DNA of 43,319 nt from Herpetosiphonaceae bacterium (GCA_036374795.1 DASUTC010000237.1:1-43319), one strand, 5' to 3'; counted from the stretch's first letter, positions 15,658 to 23,492 are shown. A program made the numbers and translations. The notes: generated by a model not told the origin, from the letters alone.

Positions 15658-15715
15658 GATAAAGCTCCTCATGCTGTGTCTGACGCGCTCCTTGCAGGAT
15701 CGGTTCCAGCGCGGC

Positions 15716-16669
15716 TCAATATCCGGCCTCCAGATCGACCACATTGATCAGCGGCTCGCCCTGCACGAAGCGGCGCAGGTTGCCGACAAACAGATCCACC
15801 GCGCGGCGGGTCGAGTGCGGCGATGAGCCGGAGTGATGCGGCGAGATCAGCACGTTAGGCAGCGTCCAGAGCGGGCTTTCCTGGGGCAGCGGCTCCTGCT
15901 CGAAGGTATCCAGCGCTGCTCCGGCGATAGCGCGGGCCTCAAGCGCCGCGATCAGTGCGGCCTCGTCGACGATTGCGCCGCGAGCGATGTTGATCAGCCA
16001 GGCACGTGACGGCAGCAGCGCCAGCTCGCGCTCGCCGATCATCCTGCGCGTCGCATCCGTCAGCGGCGCGGCGATCACCAGAAAATCGGTCGCGGGCAGC
16101 AGATCGCGCCAGTGCTCGCCGCTGACGATCCGCTCGAAGCCCTCGACGGCGCGACCGCTGCGGCTGATGCCCCAGACGCGCATCTCGAAGGCCGCCGCCC
16201 GCCTGGCGATCTCTCGTCCGATCCCGCCGGTGCCAAGCAGCGTCAGCGTCTTGCCCGTCAGCTCCTCGAAACGTATGTGATCGTCCCAGCGCCGCGCCTG
16301 CTGTGCCGCGAGCATCTGCGGCCCGTGCTTGACGATCATCAGCAGCGCGTGCAGCACCCACTCGGCGATCGGCGTGGCATACACGCCCGCCGAGTTGGTA
16401 AAGGTGATCTTGCGGTCGGTCAGCGCGTCCGAGAGCAGCCCATCGACGCCCGCGCTGGCGGTGTGGACCCAGCGGACCTGCGGCGCGGATGCCAGCACGC
16501 GCTCATAGACCTCGTTGGCGATGTGCGAGCGAAAGAACACCTCCGCCTGACGAGCATCGGTCGCGAGCGAGCCGTCCCTGGCGACGATCACCAGCTCGAC
16601 CGGCAATCCAAGCTCCGCCGCCCGCTCACGCACACGGTCTGCAATCGCCTGCCCCACGATGACCTGCAT
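15716..16669 (-). CDS. D-isomer-specific 2-hydroxyacid dehydrogenase
   Basis: 317 aa from the ATG at 16669, which has GGAGG 6 nt upstream. Longer in-frame starts would add 35 residues unlike the family. The cofactor domain carries TLLGTGGIGREIARRAAAF with the GxGxxG motif at about residues 150-155. The catalytic residues of the family are visible: Arg in INIARGAIVDE, Glu in FEQEPLP and His in ISPHHSG. WVHTASAGVDG is the conserved substrate-side loop. NAD(P)-dependent reduction of a 2-oxoacid is expected. The substrate (glyoxylate, hydroxypyruvate or other) cannot be told. It is transcribed away from the kinase pair. Confidence 0.88.
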   Translation of the reverse strand: MQVIVGQAIADRVRERAAELGLPVELVIVARDGSLATDARQAEVFFRSHIANEVYERVLASAPQVRWVHTASAGVDGLLSDALTDRKITFTNSAGVYATPIAEWVLHALLMIVKHGPQMLAAQQARRWDDHIRFEELTGKTLTLLGTGGIGREIARRAAAFEMRVWGISRSGRAVEGFERIVSGEHWRDLLPATDFLVIAAPLTDATRRMIGERELALLPSRAWLINIARGAIVDEAALIAALEARAIAGAALDTFEQEPLPQESPLWTLPNVLISPHHSGSSPHSTRRAVDLFVGNLRRFVQGEPLINVVDLEAGY

Positions 16670-16753
16670 AGCCTGCCTCCTCCCCGGATCTGAGCATCCA
16701 AAATATACTGGCATAAAGGTTGCACTGACCACCCCGAAGGATGGTTGCACCTT

Positions 16754-17674
16754 ATGAATCGCTATCTGATACAAGAGCCGCTCCGCTCAGGCGGAATGGC
16801 GATTATCTATATTGCCTGGGATACCGCGCTCCAGCGGCACGTCGCCATTAAGCGCCTGAAGCCGGAGCTGATCAGCGATCCTGAGGCGCTTGAGGCGTTC
16901 CGTGCAGAGGCGCGAACTCTGGCCGCGCTGCGCCATCCCAACATCGTCGAGGTCTTCGACGCACATCTCGACGATCAGCCCTATCTCGTGCTGGAGCTGG
17001 TTGACGGGCAGACCTTGAGCCAGCTCATGCCGCTGCCGCCACAGCAGGCGGTCGATTATACGCTGCAAGTGGCGGCGGCGCTGGCGCATAGCCACGCCAA
17101 CGGCATCATCCACTGCGATATTAAGCCCGACAACATCTTGATCGATCAGGCGGGCCACGTCAAGCTGCTCGACTTCGGTATTTCGACGGTTGGCGGGCAG
17201 TGCAGCGAGGGCGAGGTGCTGGGATCGCCGCACTATATCGCGCCGGAGCGGGTGATGGGCATGCCGATCACGCCCGCCGCCGACGTGTACTCGCTCGGCA
17301 TCGTCCTGTTTCAGATGATCACGGGCGTGGTGCCCTTCGACGGGCCGGACGCCGCGACGATCGCGCATCTGCACACGACCGAGCGCGTGCCGCTGATGAG
17401 CGAGGTTATCTTGAGCGTGCCGCTGACGCTGGAGCGGGTCGTCGCCAAGGCGACCGCGCCCTCGGCTATCGCGCGGTACAAGGATGGCGCCGCGATGTAC
17501 GCCGCGCTGATCGAAAGCCGCTACGAGCTGGCCGGTCTGCGCCCGCCGCCGGTCCCGATCGCGGAGCTGCCGATCGACTCGCCGGAGCGTCTCTGGGAAG
17601 TGCCGACCAGCCCGATTCCGCCCATGAAGGAGCAGGCGCGCGGCGATGGCGGATCGTACCTGACGGCAGCTTGA
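16754..17674 (+). CDS. Soluble Ser/Thr protein kinase (PknB-like)
   Basis: 306 aa from ATG 16754. A TTG at 16745 closer to AAGGATGG is possible. Complete kinase core: glycine loop LRSGGMAIIY (residues 10-19), Lys33 in VAIKRLK, catalytic loop HCDIKPDN (His120-Cys121-Asp122), DFG at about 140-142 and YIAPERV after the activation segment. Cys instead of Arg before the catalytic Asp makes it a non-RD kinase, so activation may not need activation-loop phosphorylation. There is no transmembrane helix and no sensor domain, unlike most PknB proteins. The next gene, 58 nt downstream, supplies a membrane anchor and a sensor-like domain on a degenerate kinase fold, so the two probably work together. Confidence 0.9.
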   Translation: MNRYLIQEPLRSGGMAIIYIAWDTALQRHVAIKRLKPELISDPEALEAFRAEARTLAALRHPNIVEVFDAHLDDQPYLVLELVDGQTLSQLMPLPPQQAVDYTLQVAAALAHSHANGIIHCDIKPDNILIDQAGHVKLLDFGISTVGGQCSEGEVLGSPHYIAPERVMGMPITPAADVYSLGIVLFQMITGVVPFDGPDAATIAHLHTTERVPLMSEVILSVPLTLERVVAKATAPSAIARYKDGAAMYAALIESRYELAGLRPPPVPIAELPIDSPERLWEVPTSPIPPMKEQARGDGGSYLTAA

Positions 17675-17732
17675 CAGGATCGACCGCCCGTGGCTACCAT
17701 AGAGCGCGGAGCGTGGAGCATGGGCGATCACG

Positions 17733-18938
17733 ATGATTGCTCCTAGAGCAGGTATGGCACAGCATATGTCAGCGCCGACGACGCCGGTCTTGGAAAATCG
17801 CTATCATCTCGACGCGCTCGTGTACAGCGATAGCGCCGTTGTCGCCTACCACGGTCGCGATCAACTGCTCAACCGGCCCGTCACCGTCGAGCTGCTGCGC
17901 CCCGATAATGCTCAGAACACAGCTTTCGTGCAGCGGATGCTCGACAAAGCGCGCAGCGCGGCGCTCGCCAATCTGCCGCATGTCGCCGCGCTCTACGATC
18001 AGCATAGCGTCGGGGAGCGTCCTTTTCTGGTGCTGGAGGAGCTGGCCGGTCCCGCGCTGGACGATCTCGCGCCGCTGCCGACCGATCGCGCGCTCAAGGT
18101 GGTCGAGACGATCGCCGAGACGCTAGAGGCCGCCATCGCGCGCGGCGAGATGCTGCCGAGCGCCAACGGCCAGACGATTCGCATGCATCCCGAAGGCCGC
18201 ATCCAGCTAATCGATCTGGGCCTTGAGCAGACGCCGCCCGATCAGGCGCGGGCCGCGCAGACGCTTGGCCGCCTGCTTACGATCGCGCTGGGCGGCAGCG
18301 CCGATCCGAGCCGCGCGACGCCGCCGCAGGCCATCGCCGAGCGCGCTGCGCAGGGAGCCTACCCGTCGATCGCGGCGCTGCTGGCCGATCTACGGCACCT
18401 GCGCCAGCTTGCGGACACGCCTACTACCGTGATTCCGCGCACGCACCAGACGATTCCGATCCCCGATACCGCAGCCAGGCCAGCCGTGCGCAGCGGCACG
18501 GCGGCAGCGCCGCTGCCAGCGCTCGAACCGGCACCCACGGCGAGCGGACCATCCCAGCAGCGACGGCTGCTGTGGGGCATCGCGGGCGCGGCTGGCCTCG
18601 TGCTGCTGCTCTTGCTCGGCAGCCTGGTCCTGGGCAGCGGCGACGAAACCGCCGACTCGCCCGCGCCGTCAGCCATCGCCGGAGAAAGCCCAGCGCCATC
18701 GGCCAGCGGTGCCGCAGCGCCCAGCGGCGAGCGCTACGTCGTCGCCACGAACCGACGACAATCGCTGACGGTGCGCAGCGGACCGAGCCGCTCATTCCCG
18801 CCCATCGCCTCGCTGCCGTACGGCACGCAGGTCGAGGTGATCGAAGGGCCGCAGGCGGCGGATGGCTACAACTGGGTGCGGATTCGCGCCGCCAACGTCG
18901 ACGGCTGGTGCATCAGAGAGGCGCTAAGGAAGCAATGA
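17733..18938 (+). CDS. Membrane pseudokinase with extracytoplasmic SH3b domain
   Basis: 401 aa. Residues about 20-235 align by eye with the kinase encoded just upstream (ENRYHLDALVY..., RPVTVELLRPD, FLVLEELAGP, IQLIDLGLEQ). The catalytic Lys is replaced by Glu53, the HCDIKPDN loop is deleted to TIRMHPEG, and DFG is DLG. It is therefore predicted to be catalytically dead. A Pro/Ala-rich linker follows, then one transmembrane helix at about residues 280-302 and a Ser/Ala/Pro-rich stalk. An SH3b domain fills about 330-400 (RQSLTVRSGPSRSFPPIASLPYGTQVEVIEG). This looks like a wall-sensing partner of the soluble kinase. The start is uncertain (17733, 17754 or 17766). Confidence 0.82.
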   Translation: MIAPRAGMAQHMSAPTTPVLENRYHLDALVYSDSAVVAYHGRDQLLNRPVTVELLRPDNAQNTAFVQRMLDKARSAALANLPHVAALYDQHSVGERPFLVLEELAGPALDDLAPLPTDRALKVVETIAETLEAAIARGEMLPSANGQTIRMHPEGRIQLIDLGLEQTPPDQARAAQTLGRLLTIALGGSADPSRATPPQAIAERAAQGAYPSIAALLADLRHLRQLADTPTTVIPRTHQTIPIPDTAARPAVRSGTAAAPLPALEPAPTASGPSQQRRLLWGIAGAAGLVLLLLLGSLVLGSGDETADSPAPSAIAGESPAPSASGAAAPSGERYVVATNRRQSLTVRSGPSRSFPPIASLPYGTQVEVIEGPQAADGYNWVRIRAANVDGWCIREALRKQ

Positions 18939-18977
18939 TCATCCTGTGTCAGGACCACGAAACGTCATAACAGCGTA

Positions 18978-19017
18978 GGGCGGATTGTTGAACCTTTCGA
19001 CCATCATCAATCCGCCC
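18978..19017. terminator. Hairpin between convergent genes
   Basis: A 10-bp perfect stem (18978-18987 with 19008-19017) is extended by 3 bp after one mismatch. It lies between the pseudokinase stop and the stop of the convergent hydrolase. There is no T-run on either side. Confidence 0.55.
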
Positions 19018-19035
19018 CCGACAACCTCTGGAGTC

Positions 19036-19803
19036 CTACGCCCCCAGATTATCGCCGACCGCCGCGCTCGCCTGCTTGCCGACCGTCGTGCTCTGGCCGG
19101 GATCCAGCGTGACCACCTCGATATTCTGGCTCGACAATTCCTGCTGCAACTCTGCCGGAGTGCCCGCCAGGATCGGGAAGGTGCCGTAGTGCTCAGGGAT
19201 CACCCGCTTGACGCCGAGCAGCTTCGCGGCGTACGCAGCCTGCCTGGGGTCCATCGTGAACCAGCCGCCGATCGGCAGGATCGCCACGTCGGGCGCGTAC
19301 AGCTCGCCGATGATGCGCATATCGCCGAAGACGCACGTATCGCCGGAGTGATAGACGACCGTACCGTCCTCGAAGGTCATGACGTAGCCCACGGGATTGC
19401 CCAGATAGACAATGTTGCCGGAATCATCGACGATGCTCGACGAGTGAAGCGCCGGAGTCATGGTGAACTTGACGCCCGCCGCCTCGACGGTGCCGCCCAT
19501 GTTGAAGCCCATGCAGCGATCTTCGGCCAGGCCCTGGCGCGTGAGCCAGGGTACCACGTCGAACATGCACAGCACGGGAGCCGACGTGCTCTGCGCAATG
19601 CTAAGCACATCCTGAACATGATCGAAGTGGCCGTGTGTGATCACAATCGCGTCGATGTTCTGGGTCGCGTCGCTCTTGAGTGCCTGCGGAAACTTGGGAT
19701 TGCCCTCGATCCAGGGATCGAGCAGAATGCGCTTTCCGCCGGGACTCTCGAACAAGAACGTGCCATGTCCTAGCCAGGTGATCGTCACATTGCCATTTGC
19801 CAT
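19036..19803 (-). CDS. Metal-dependent hydrolase, UPF0173 (metallo-beta-lactamase fold)
   Basis: 255 aa. The N-terminal ITWLGHGTFLFESP and the metal motif THGHFDHV (HxHxDH) identify the fold. Further ligand regions are TPALHSSS, YHSGDT and IPEHYGTFP. This pattern fits the UPF0173/YtkL group, related to UlaG lactonases. The biological substrate is unknown. AGGAGG lies 5 nt before the ATG. It follows the dienelactone hydrolase on the same strand after 39 nt, so an operon is likely. It ends in a stretch of Ala with no added domain. Confidence 0.88.
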   Translation of the reverse strand: MANGNVTITWLGHGTFLFESPGGKRILLDPWIEGNPKFPQALKSDATQNIDAIVITHGHFDHVQDVLSIAQSTSAPVLCMFDVVPWLTRQGLAEDRCMGFNMGGTVEAAGVKFTMTPALHSSSIVDDSGNIVYLGNPVGYVMTFEDGTVVYHSGDTCVFGDMRIIGELYAPDVAILPIGGWFTMDPRQAAYAAKLLGVKRVIPEHYGTFPILAGTPAELQQELSSQNIEVVTLDPGQSTTVGKQASAAVGDNLGA

Positions 19804-19842
19804 GATCTCCTCCTGTTGTGTAGCGGATCGATCCTCACTATT

Positions 19843-20532
19843 TTATGCCGACTGAAGCTGTTTGTGAAAGAAGGCCAGCACGCGCTGCCAGGCATCGGCG
19901 GCGGCTGCCGGATCGTAGTGCTCAGGGCGCGTATCGTTGAAGAAGGCATGGTCCGCCTGCTCATAGACCACGATCTCATGCGGCACGTCGGCGCGCTGCC
20001 AGACCTCGCGCTTGTGCTCGATCACTTCCGGCAGAATGCCCTGATCGCGGCCACCGTACAGCGCCAGGACCGGACAGCCGATCGCCATCAGCAGCGCGTC
20101 GTCCAGCCGTCTGCCGTCGTAGAACGCAACCACCGCGTCGATGCGCGGCGTTTTGGAGCCCAGCACCAGCGCGAGCGATCCGCCCATGCAAAAGCCGACC
20201 GCGCCGATGCGCTGTACCTCCGCGCGACCGCACAGATAGTTGACCGCCGCGACGATCTCCTGAACGGCACGCGACATATCCAGGCCCATCGCCAGCTTGC
20301 GCGCCTCGTCGGGCTCGGTTGCCACCTGTCCATGATACAGATCCGGCGCAAGCGCGACAAATCCGGCGGCGGCAAAGCGATCGGCAATCGCTTTGATGTC
20401 GTCGGTCAGGCCCCACCACTCCTGAATCACGATCACCGCCGGAACCGAGCCGCTCCCGGCGGGCCGAGCCAGGTAGCCGCTGCCCTGCGTCTCATCCGAC
20501 GTAAACGCGATCATCTCTCCTATCTCTGCCAT
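19843..20532 (-). CDS. Dienelactone hydrolase family protein
   Basis: 229 aa from the ATG at 20532, which has GGAGG 6 nt upstream. The longer open frame upstream is made of heptamer repeats and is not coding. The alpha/beta hydrolase fold shows IVIQEWWGL (the Glu-Trp-Trp motif of dienelactone hydrolases), a Cys nucleophile in GFCMGG, Asp in YGGRDQGI and His in ADHAFFND. The Cys-Asp-His triad and length match the family, which opens cyclic lactones. The true substrate is unknown. It is the first gene of a two-gene unit with the UPF0173 hydrolase and is divergent from the Dps cluster. Confidence 0.9.
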   Translation of the reverse strand: MAEIGEMIAFTSDETQGSGYLARPAGSGSVPAVIVIQEWWGLTDDIKAIADRFAAAGFVALAPDLYHGQVATEPDEARKLAMGLDMSRAVQEIVAAVNYLCGRAEVQRIGAVGFCMGGSLALVLGSKTPRIDAVVAFYDGRRLDDALLMAIGCPVLALYGGRDQGILPEVIEHKREVWQRADVPHEIVVYEQADHAFFNDTRPEHYDPAAAADAWQRVLAFFHKQLQSA

Positions 20533-20545
20533 CTGGCACCTCCGT

Positions 20546-20601
20546 GTTCCAAGTTTCGAGTTCCAAGTTTCAAGTTCCAAGTTCCAGGCTTCGAGTTCTC
20601 C
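20546..20601. repeat. Tandem heptamer array GTTCCAA/GTTTCAA
   Basis: Eight consecutive 7-nt units: GTTCCAA, GTTTCGA, GTTCCAA, GTTTCAA, GTTCCAA, GTTCCAG, GCTTCGA and GTTCTCC. The array starts 14 nt upstream of the dienelactone hydrolase ATG, on the leader side of its ribosome binding site, and ends about 80 nt before the first dps gene. Confidence 0.85.
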
Positions 20602-20678
20602 TGTTCTCTCGTCCTCGCGATGTGGCATACAAGTTGCTGCTGAAATCGAGAGCCTCTAGCGCAAAGGAGTGTGCATGT

Positions 20679-21269
20679 ATGGTCATGCGCCAGTATGAAA
20701 TTGAGCAAGAATTCGACACGGTTGAGTCCAACGCGCTGATGATCGACACGGACGTTGCCAGGCAGGTGATCGCTGCGCTCAACCAGCATCTCGCCAGCTT
20801 GTACGCGCTACATCATCAATACCACAAACACCAGTGGGTTGTCGAGGGGCCGCAGTTCCGCGAGCTGGAGCAGCTTTTCTCGATGCACGCCGAGCAAGTC
20901 GAGCTGGCGGCGGTCGAGATTGGCGAGCGCGTGAACGCGCTGGGCGGCGTGCCGGCGGCGACGATGCGCAAGCAGGTTGAGCTGTCGTATCTGCAAGAAG
21001 AGCCCGATGGCATCCTGGGCATTCGCGACATGCTGGCGCGCGATGTCGAGGCCGAGCGGACCATCGCCACGAAGCTGCGCGAGCATATCCGCCTCGTCAC
21101 CGATCTGGGCGAGTACGGCACCGAGGATCTGCTGAAGCAAACGCTGCAAGACACCGAAAAGCGCGCCGCGTTCGTCCAGAAGCACCTGGAGCGCGAAAGC
21201 CTGGATCGCGGCCTGGTGGGATCGCAGCCCGACGCGCGTAAAGTGGACGCGACGATCGACAAGCAGTAG
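20679..21269 (+). CDS. Dps-like protein with degenerate ferroxidase site (paralogue 1)
   Basis: 196 aa from ATG 20679, with AAGGAG 9 nt upstream. The four-helix Dps pattern is clear (LYALHHQYHKHQWVVEGPQF, ERVNALGGVP, LREHIRLVTDLGEYGTEDLL). Aligned with E. coli Dps, four of the five ferroxidase ligands are replaced: His51 by Gln52, His63 by Glu64, Asp67 by Ser68 and Asp78 by Val79. Only Glu82 (Glu83 here) remains. Iron oxidation by this subunit is therefore unlikely. The two downstream paralogues keep the site. It may bind DNA or mix into hetero-oligomers. The basic C-terminal tail (DARKVDATIDKQ) is short. It is the first gene of a three-dps row with gaps of 16 and 11 nt. Confidence 0.85.
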   Translation: MVMRQYEIEQEFDTVESNALMIDTDVARQVIAALNQHLASLYALHHQYHKHQWVVEGPQFRELEQLFSMHAEQVELAAVEIGERVNALGGVPAATMRKQVELSYLQEEPDGILGIRDMLARDVEAERTIATKLREHIRLVTDLGEYGTEDLLKQTLQDTEKRAAFVQKHLERESLDRGLVGSQPDARKVDATIDKQ

Positions 21270-21285
21270 CAAGGAGCCTCGTACG

Positions 21286-21852
21286 ATGACTCAAGCAGAG
21301 CGTATGCCGGAGATTCGGCAGCAACCGAACGAAATCATCGACAATCCGCTCAGGCTCAACCGCGACACCGCCCAGCAGCTCATCGAGGCGCTCAACAGCG
21401 ATGTCGCCAGCCTGTTCGTGCTGTTCCACCAATACCAGAAGCACCACTGGGTGGCTGAGGGGCCGCAGTTCCGCGACATTCACCTGATGCTGGAAGAGCA
21501 CTACACCGCCACCCAGATACAGGCCGACGCCTTTGCCGAGCGGATCGTCACCCTGGGCGGCGTGCCCGTCAGCGGCCCGACCGCGCAGCTTAAGCGCGGC
21601 TATATCGCCGAGGAGCCGGAGGGCATTCTGGATCTGCGCCAGATGCTATCGAACGATCTCAAGGCCAACCAGCAGATTTTGATCAGGCTGCGCGAGCATA
21701 TCAAGCTGGCGCGCGACCTCGGCGATTACGGCACCGAGCAGATGCTCAAGCGCCACCTGCGGGAGCAGGAGTTCCGCACGCAGGACATCATGCACCTGCT
21801 TGAGCACGAGACGCTCGACGAGGTGCTGGCGGGCGGCAAAAAGCAGCAGTAA
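21286..21852 (+). CDS. dps: Dps family DNA-binding ferritin-like protein (paralogue 2)
   Basis: 188 aa. The Dps signature HHWVAEGPQFRDIHLMLEEHY and FAERIVTLGGVP is present. The ferroxidase ligands by alignment are His54, His66, Glu70 (Asp in E. coli), Asp81 and Glu85, so the site looks functional with one conservative change. Dps proteins form 12-mers that oxidise Fe(II) with peroxide and shield DNA. AAGGAG stands 10 nt before the ATG. The gene begins 16 nt after paralogue 1 and ends 11 nt before paralogue 3. The N-terminal 20 residues are polar (MTQAERMPEIRQQPNE) and may contact DNA. Confidence 0.92.
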   Translation: MTQAERMPEIRQQPNEIIDNPLRLNRDTAQQLIEALNSDVASLFVLFHQYQKHHWVAEGPQFRDIHLMLEEHYTATQIQADAFAERIVTLGGVPVSGPTAQLKRGYIAEEPEGILDLRQMLSNDLKANQQILIRLREHIKLARDLGDYGTEQMLKRHLREQEFRTQDIMHLLEHETLDEVLAGGKKQQ

Positions 21853-21863
21853 GCGGAGGATCT

Positions 21864-22409
21864 ATGGCAACGCAACGCGAAGTGCGCCAGGAGTCCAACG
21901 TCGTGCGCGATAATCCGTTTGGCCTGCCGCAGGGCACGGCCAGCCAGATCGTCGCGGCGCTGAACGAGGACCTGGCGAGCATGTTCACGCTCTATCACCA
22001 GTATCATAAACATCACTGGATCGTCGAGGGCGCGCAATTTCTGGAGCTGCATCTGCTGCTGGAAGAGCACTACACGCAGCTTCACACCCAGTTCGACGCG
22101 GTCGCCGAGCGGCTCGTCGCGCTGGGCGGGCTGCCCGTCAGCGGCCCGACCGAGATCGAGCGGCATGCGTACATCAAGCACGAGCCGGAGGGCATGTTCG
22201 ATCTGCGCGAGATGATCAGGCATGATGTCGAGGCGGAATGCGAGATCGCCACCAGGATGCGCGAGCATATCGGCCTCGCCAACCGGCTGGGCGACTACGG
22301 CACCGAGTCGCTGCTCAAGCAGTTCCTCGAAGAGGGCGAGAAGCGCGCGGCCTTCCTCGAAAAGCATCTGATGCGCGAAAGCCTGAGCCGACATATTCCT
22401 ACCGAGTAG
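21864..22409 (+). CDS. dps: Dps family DNA-binding ferritin-like protein (paralogue 3)
   Basis: 181 aa. HHWIVEGAQFLELHLLLEEHY and VAERLVALGGLPVSGPTEI give the family. Ligands by alignment are His51, His63, Glu67, Asp78 and Glu82, the same set as paralogue 2. GCGGAGGAT precedes the ATG. It is the last gene of the dps row. Thioredoxin follows after 93 nt with its own promoter. Sequence similarity to paralogue 2 is higher than to paralogue 1, which suggests an early split of paralogue 1 and a later duplication. Confidence 0.92.
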   Translation: MATQREVRQESNVVRDNPFGLPQGTASQIVAALNEDLASMFTLYHQYHKHHWIVEGAQFLELHLLLEEHYTQLHTQFDAVAERLVALGGLPVSGPTEIERHAYIKHEPEGMFDLREMIRHDVEAECEIATRMREHIGLANRLGDYGTESLLKQFLEEGEKRAAFLEKHLMRESLSRHIPTE

Positions 22410-22443
22410 GCTAAACGGCTTACTTTTGGTAAGCAACGGATAA

Positions 22444-22452
22444 TGGTACAAT
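22444..22452 (+). promoter_or_regulatory. Extended -10 promoter of trxA
   Basis: TGGTACAAT ends 50 nt before the trxA ATG. The small palindrome CTTAC-TTTTG-GTAAG (22419-22433) lies just upstream, in the -35 region, and could be an operator. A -35 hexamer is not clear. Confidence 0.6.
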
Positions 22453-22502
22453 AGATGCGTAGCTGTGAGTCGCTGGAAGATCCACAGCTTGAGGAGGTAA
22501 CA

Positions 22503-22832
22503 ATGGCAGGCAAAACGGTCGCAGTGACCGACGCGGATTTTGAGCAGACTGTGCTGAAATCGGACAAGCCCGTAATCGTCGATTTTTGGGCACCCTGGTG
22601 CGGCCCATGCCGCGCGGTAGCGCCGATCCTCGAAGAGCTTGCGGGCGAATACGATGGCAAAGTGGTGATCGCCAAGGTCAACACCGACGAGCAGCAGCGC
22701 TACGCCTCGCAGCTCGGCATCATGGCGATCCCGACGCTGATTATGTTCAAGAACGGCAAGGAAGTCGATCGCATCCAGGGCGCGGGTCCGAAATCATACT
22801 ACGTGCCGCGCATCGAGAAGCTCCTGGGCTAG
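22503..22832 (+). CDS. trxA: Thioredoxin
   Basis: 109 aa, standard thioredoxin length. The active site WCGPC is at residues 32-36 (VDFWAPWCGPCRAVAPILEEL). The cis-Pro lies in MAIPTLIMFKNGKEVD. It reduces protein disulfides in the cytosol, recycled by thioredoxin reductase, which is not in the window. The start at 22503 has AGGAGG 5 nt upstream, so the 16 extra residues from 22455 are not used. Next to three Dps genes it fits an oxidative-stress neighbourhood. The transcript is probably ended by the GAACAAA inverted repeat. Confidence 0.95.
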   Translation: MAGKTVAVTDADFEQTVLKSDKPVIVDFWAPWCGPCRAVAPILEELAGEYDGKVVIAKVNTDEQQRYASQLGIMAIPTLIMFKNGKEVDRIQGAGPKSYYVPRIEKLLG

Positions 22833-22857
22833 ACCCACCGCCAACCTCGCCAGAGAC

Positions 22858-22904
22858 GAACAAAGAACAAAGAACAAAGGGCTTAAATCCGCTGTTCTTT
22901 GTTC
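22858..22904. repeat. GAACAAA heptamer array with inverted arm
   Basis: Three perfect GAACAAA heptamers (22858-22878) are followed 16 nt later by GTTCTTTGTTC (22894-22904), which can pair with them over 11 bp in two registers. It lies 26 nt after the trxA stop and could end its transcript. Confidence 0.8.
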
Positions 22905-22951
22905 TGTTTGTTTCTGGGTTTGGTTTCGAGCTCTGAGTTTTGAGCAGCAGC

Positions 22952-23434
22952 ATGACAACACAACCATTTGAAGTCGTCGGCCTCGACCATGTGCAGCTTG
23001 CCGCGCCCGCGGGCTGCGAGGATGCCGCCCGCGAGTTTTACGGCGGGCTGCTGGGCCTGCCGGAGCTACCCAAACCGGCGACTCTCGCGGGCCGGGGCGG
23101 CGTCTGGTTTCAAGTCGGCGCGCAGGGATTGCATATCGGCGTGGAGCAGCCATTCGCGGCGGCGCGCAAGGCGCATCCCGCGCTGCTCGTGCGCAACCTC
23201 GACGCCCTGGCCGAGCGGCTAGAAACCGCCGGTGTGCCCGTCACCTGGGACGCGGATCTGCCCGGATACCGGCGCTTCTACGCCTACGATCCGTGGGGCA
23301 ACCGGCTGGAGCTGCTGTGGCCGGATGACGCAGAACCGAGGCGCGGGGTACCCATGCCGGGTGCCCATGCCCAGAGGGCACCCGCCTGGCACCCGCCTGG
23401 CACCCGGAACCAAGAACCAAGAACCGAGAACTGA
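22952..23434 (+). CDS. VOC/glyoxalase-family protein with repeat-derived C-terminal tail
   Basis: 160 aa from ATG 22952 (22940 is possible; neither has a good ribosome binding site). Residues 1-127 form one VOC domain: VVGLDHVQLAAP, AAREFYGGLLGLPEL, GVWFQVG, HIGVE and FYAYDPWGNRLELLW. The putative metal residues His (LDHV), His (LHIGVE) and Glu (RLELLW) are present. Such proteins include glyoxalases, dioxygenases and resistance proteins; the substrate cannot be told. The last 33 residues (from EPRRGVPMPG) are encoded by tandem 13-mers, 11-mers and GAACCAA heptamers, so the tail looks like repeat sequence read into the frame. Confidence 0.82.
   Translation: MTTQPFEVVGLDHVQLAAPAGCEDAAREFYGGLLGLPELPKPATLAGRGGVWFQVGAQGLHIGVEQPFAAARKAHPALLVRNLDALAERLETAGVPVTWDADLPGYRRFYAYDPWGNRLELLWPDDAEPRRGVPMPGAHAQRAPAWHPPGTRNQEPRTEN
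23346..23406. repeat. Tandem 13-mers and 11-mers inside the VOC gene 3' end
   Basis: Two 13-mers (GGGTACCCATGCC, GGGTGCCCATGCC; 23346-23371) are followed by 2.7 copies of GGCACCCGCCT (23377-23406). GGGTGCCC and GGGCACCC are complementary and can form an 8-bp hairpin. Confidence 0.85.
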
Positions 23435-23492
23435 ACAAAAGAACAAAGGAACAAAACGCAGACCTTCTTTGTTCCCTTGTTCCCTTGTTCCT
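23407..23492. repeat. GAACCAA heptamers and inverted TTGTTCCC octamers
   Basis: Heptamers GAACCAA, GAACCAA, GAACCGA and GAACTGA (23407-23434) run across the VOC stop codon, then GAACAAAGGAACAAAA. After 10 nt comes the opposite arm, TTTGTTCCCTTGTTCCCTTGTTCC. It ends 6 nt before the stop of the convergent CoxE-type gene and may serve as a shared transcript end. Confidence 0.8.

Noticed and set aside
20546-20601. Heptamer array considered as a CRISPR-like repeat
   Set aside because: The units are 7 nt with no spacers and no cas genes nearby, so it is a simple tandem repeat.
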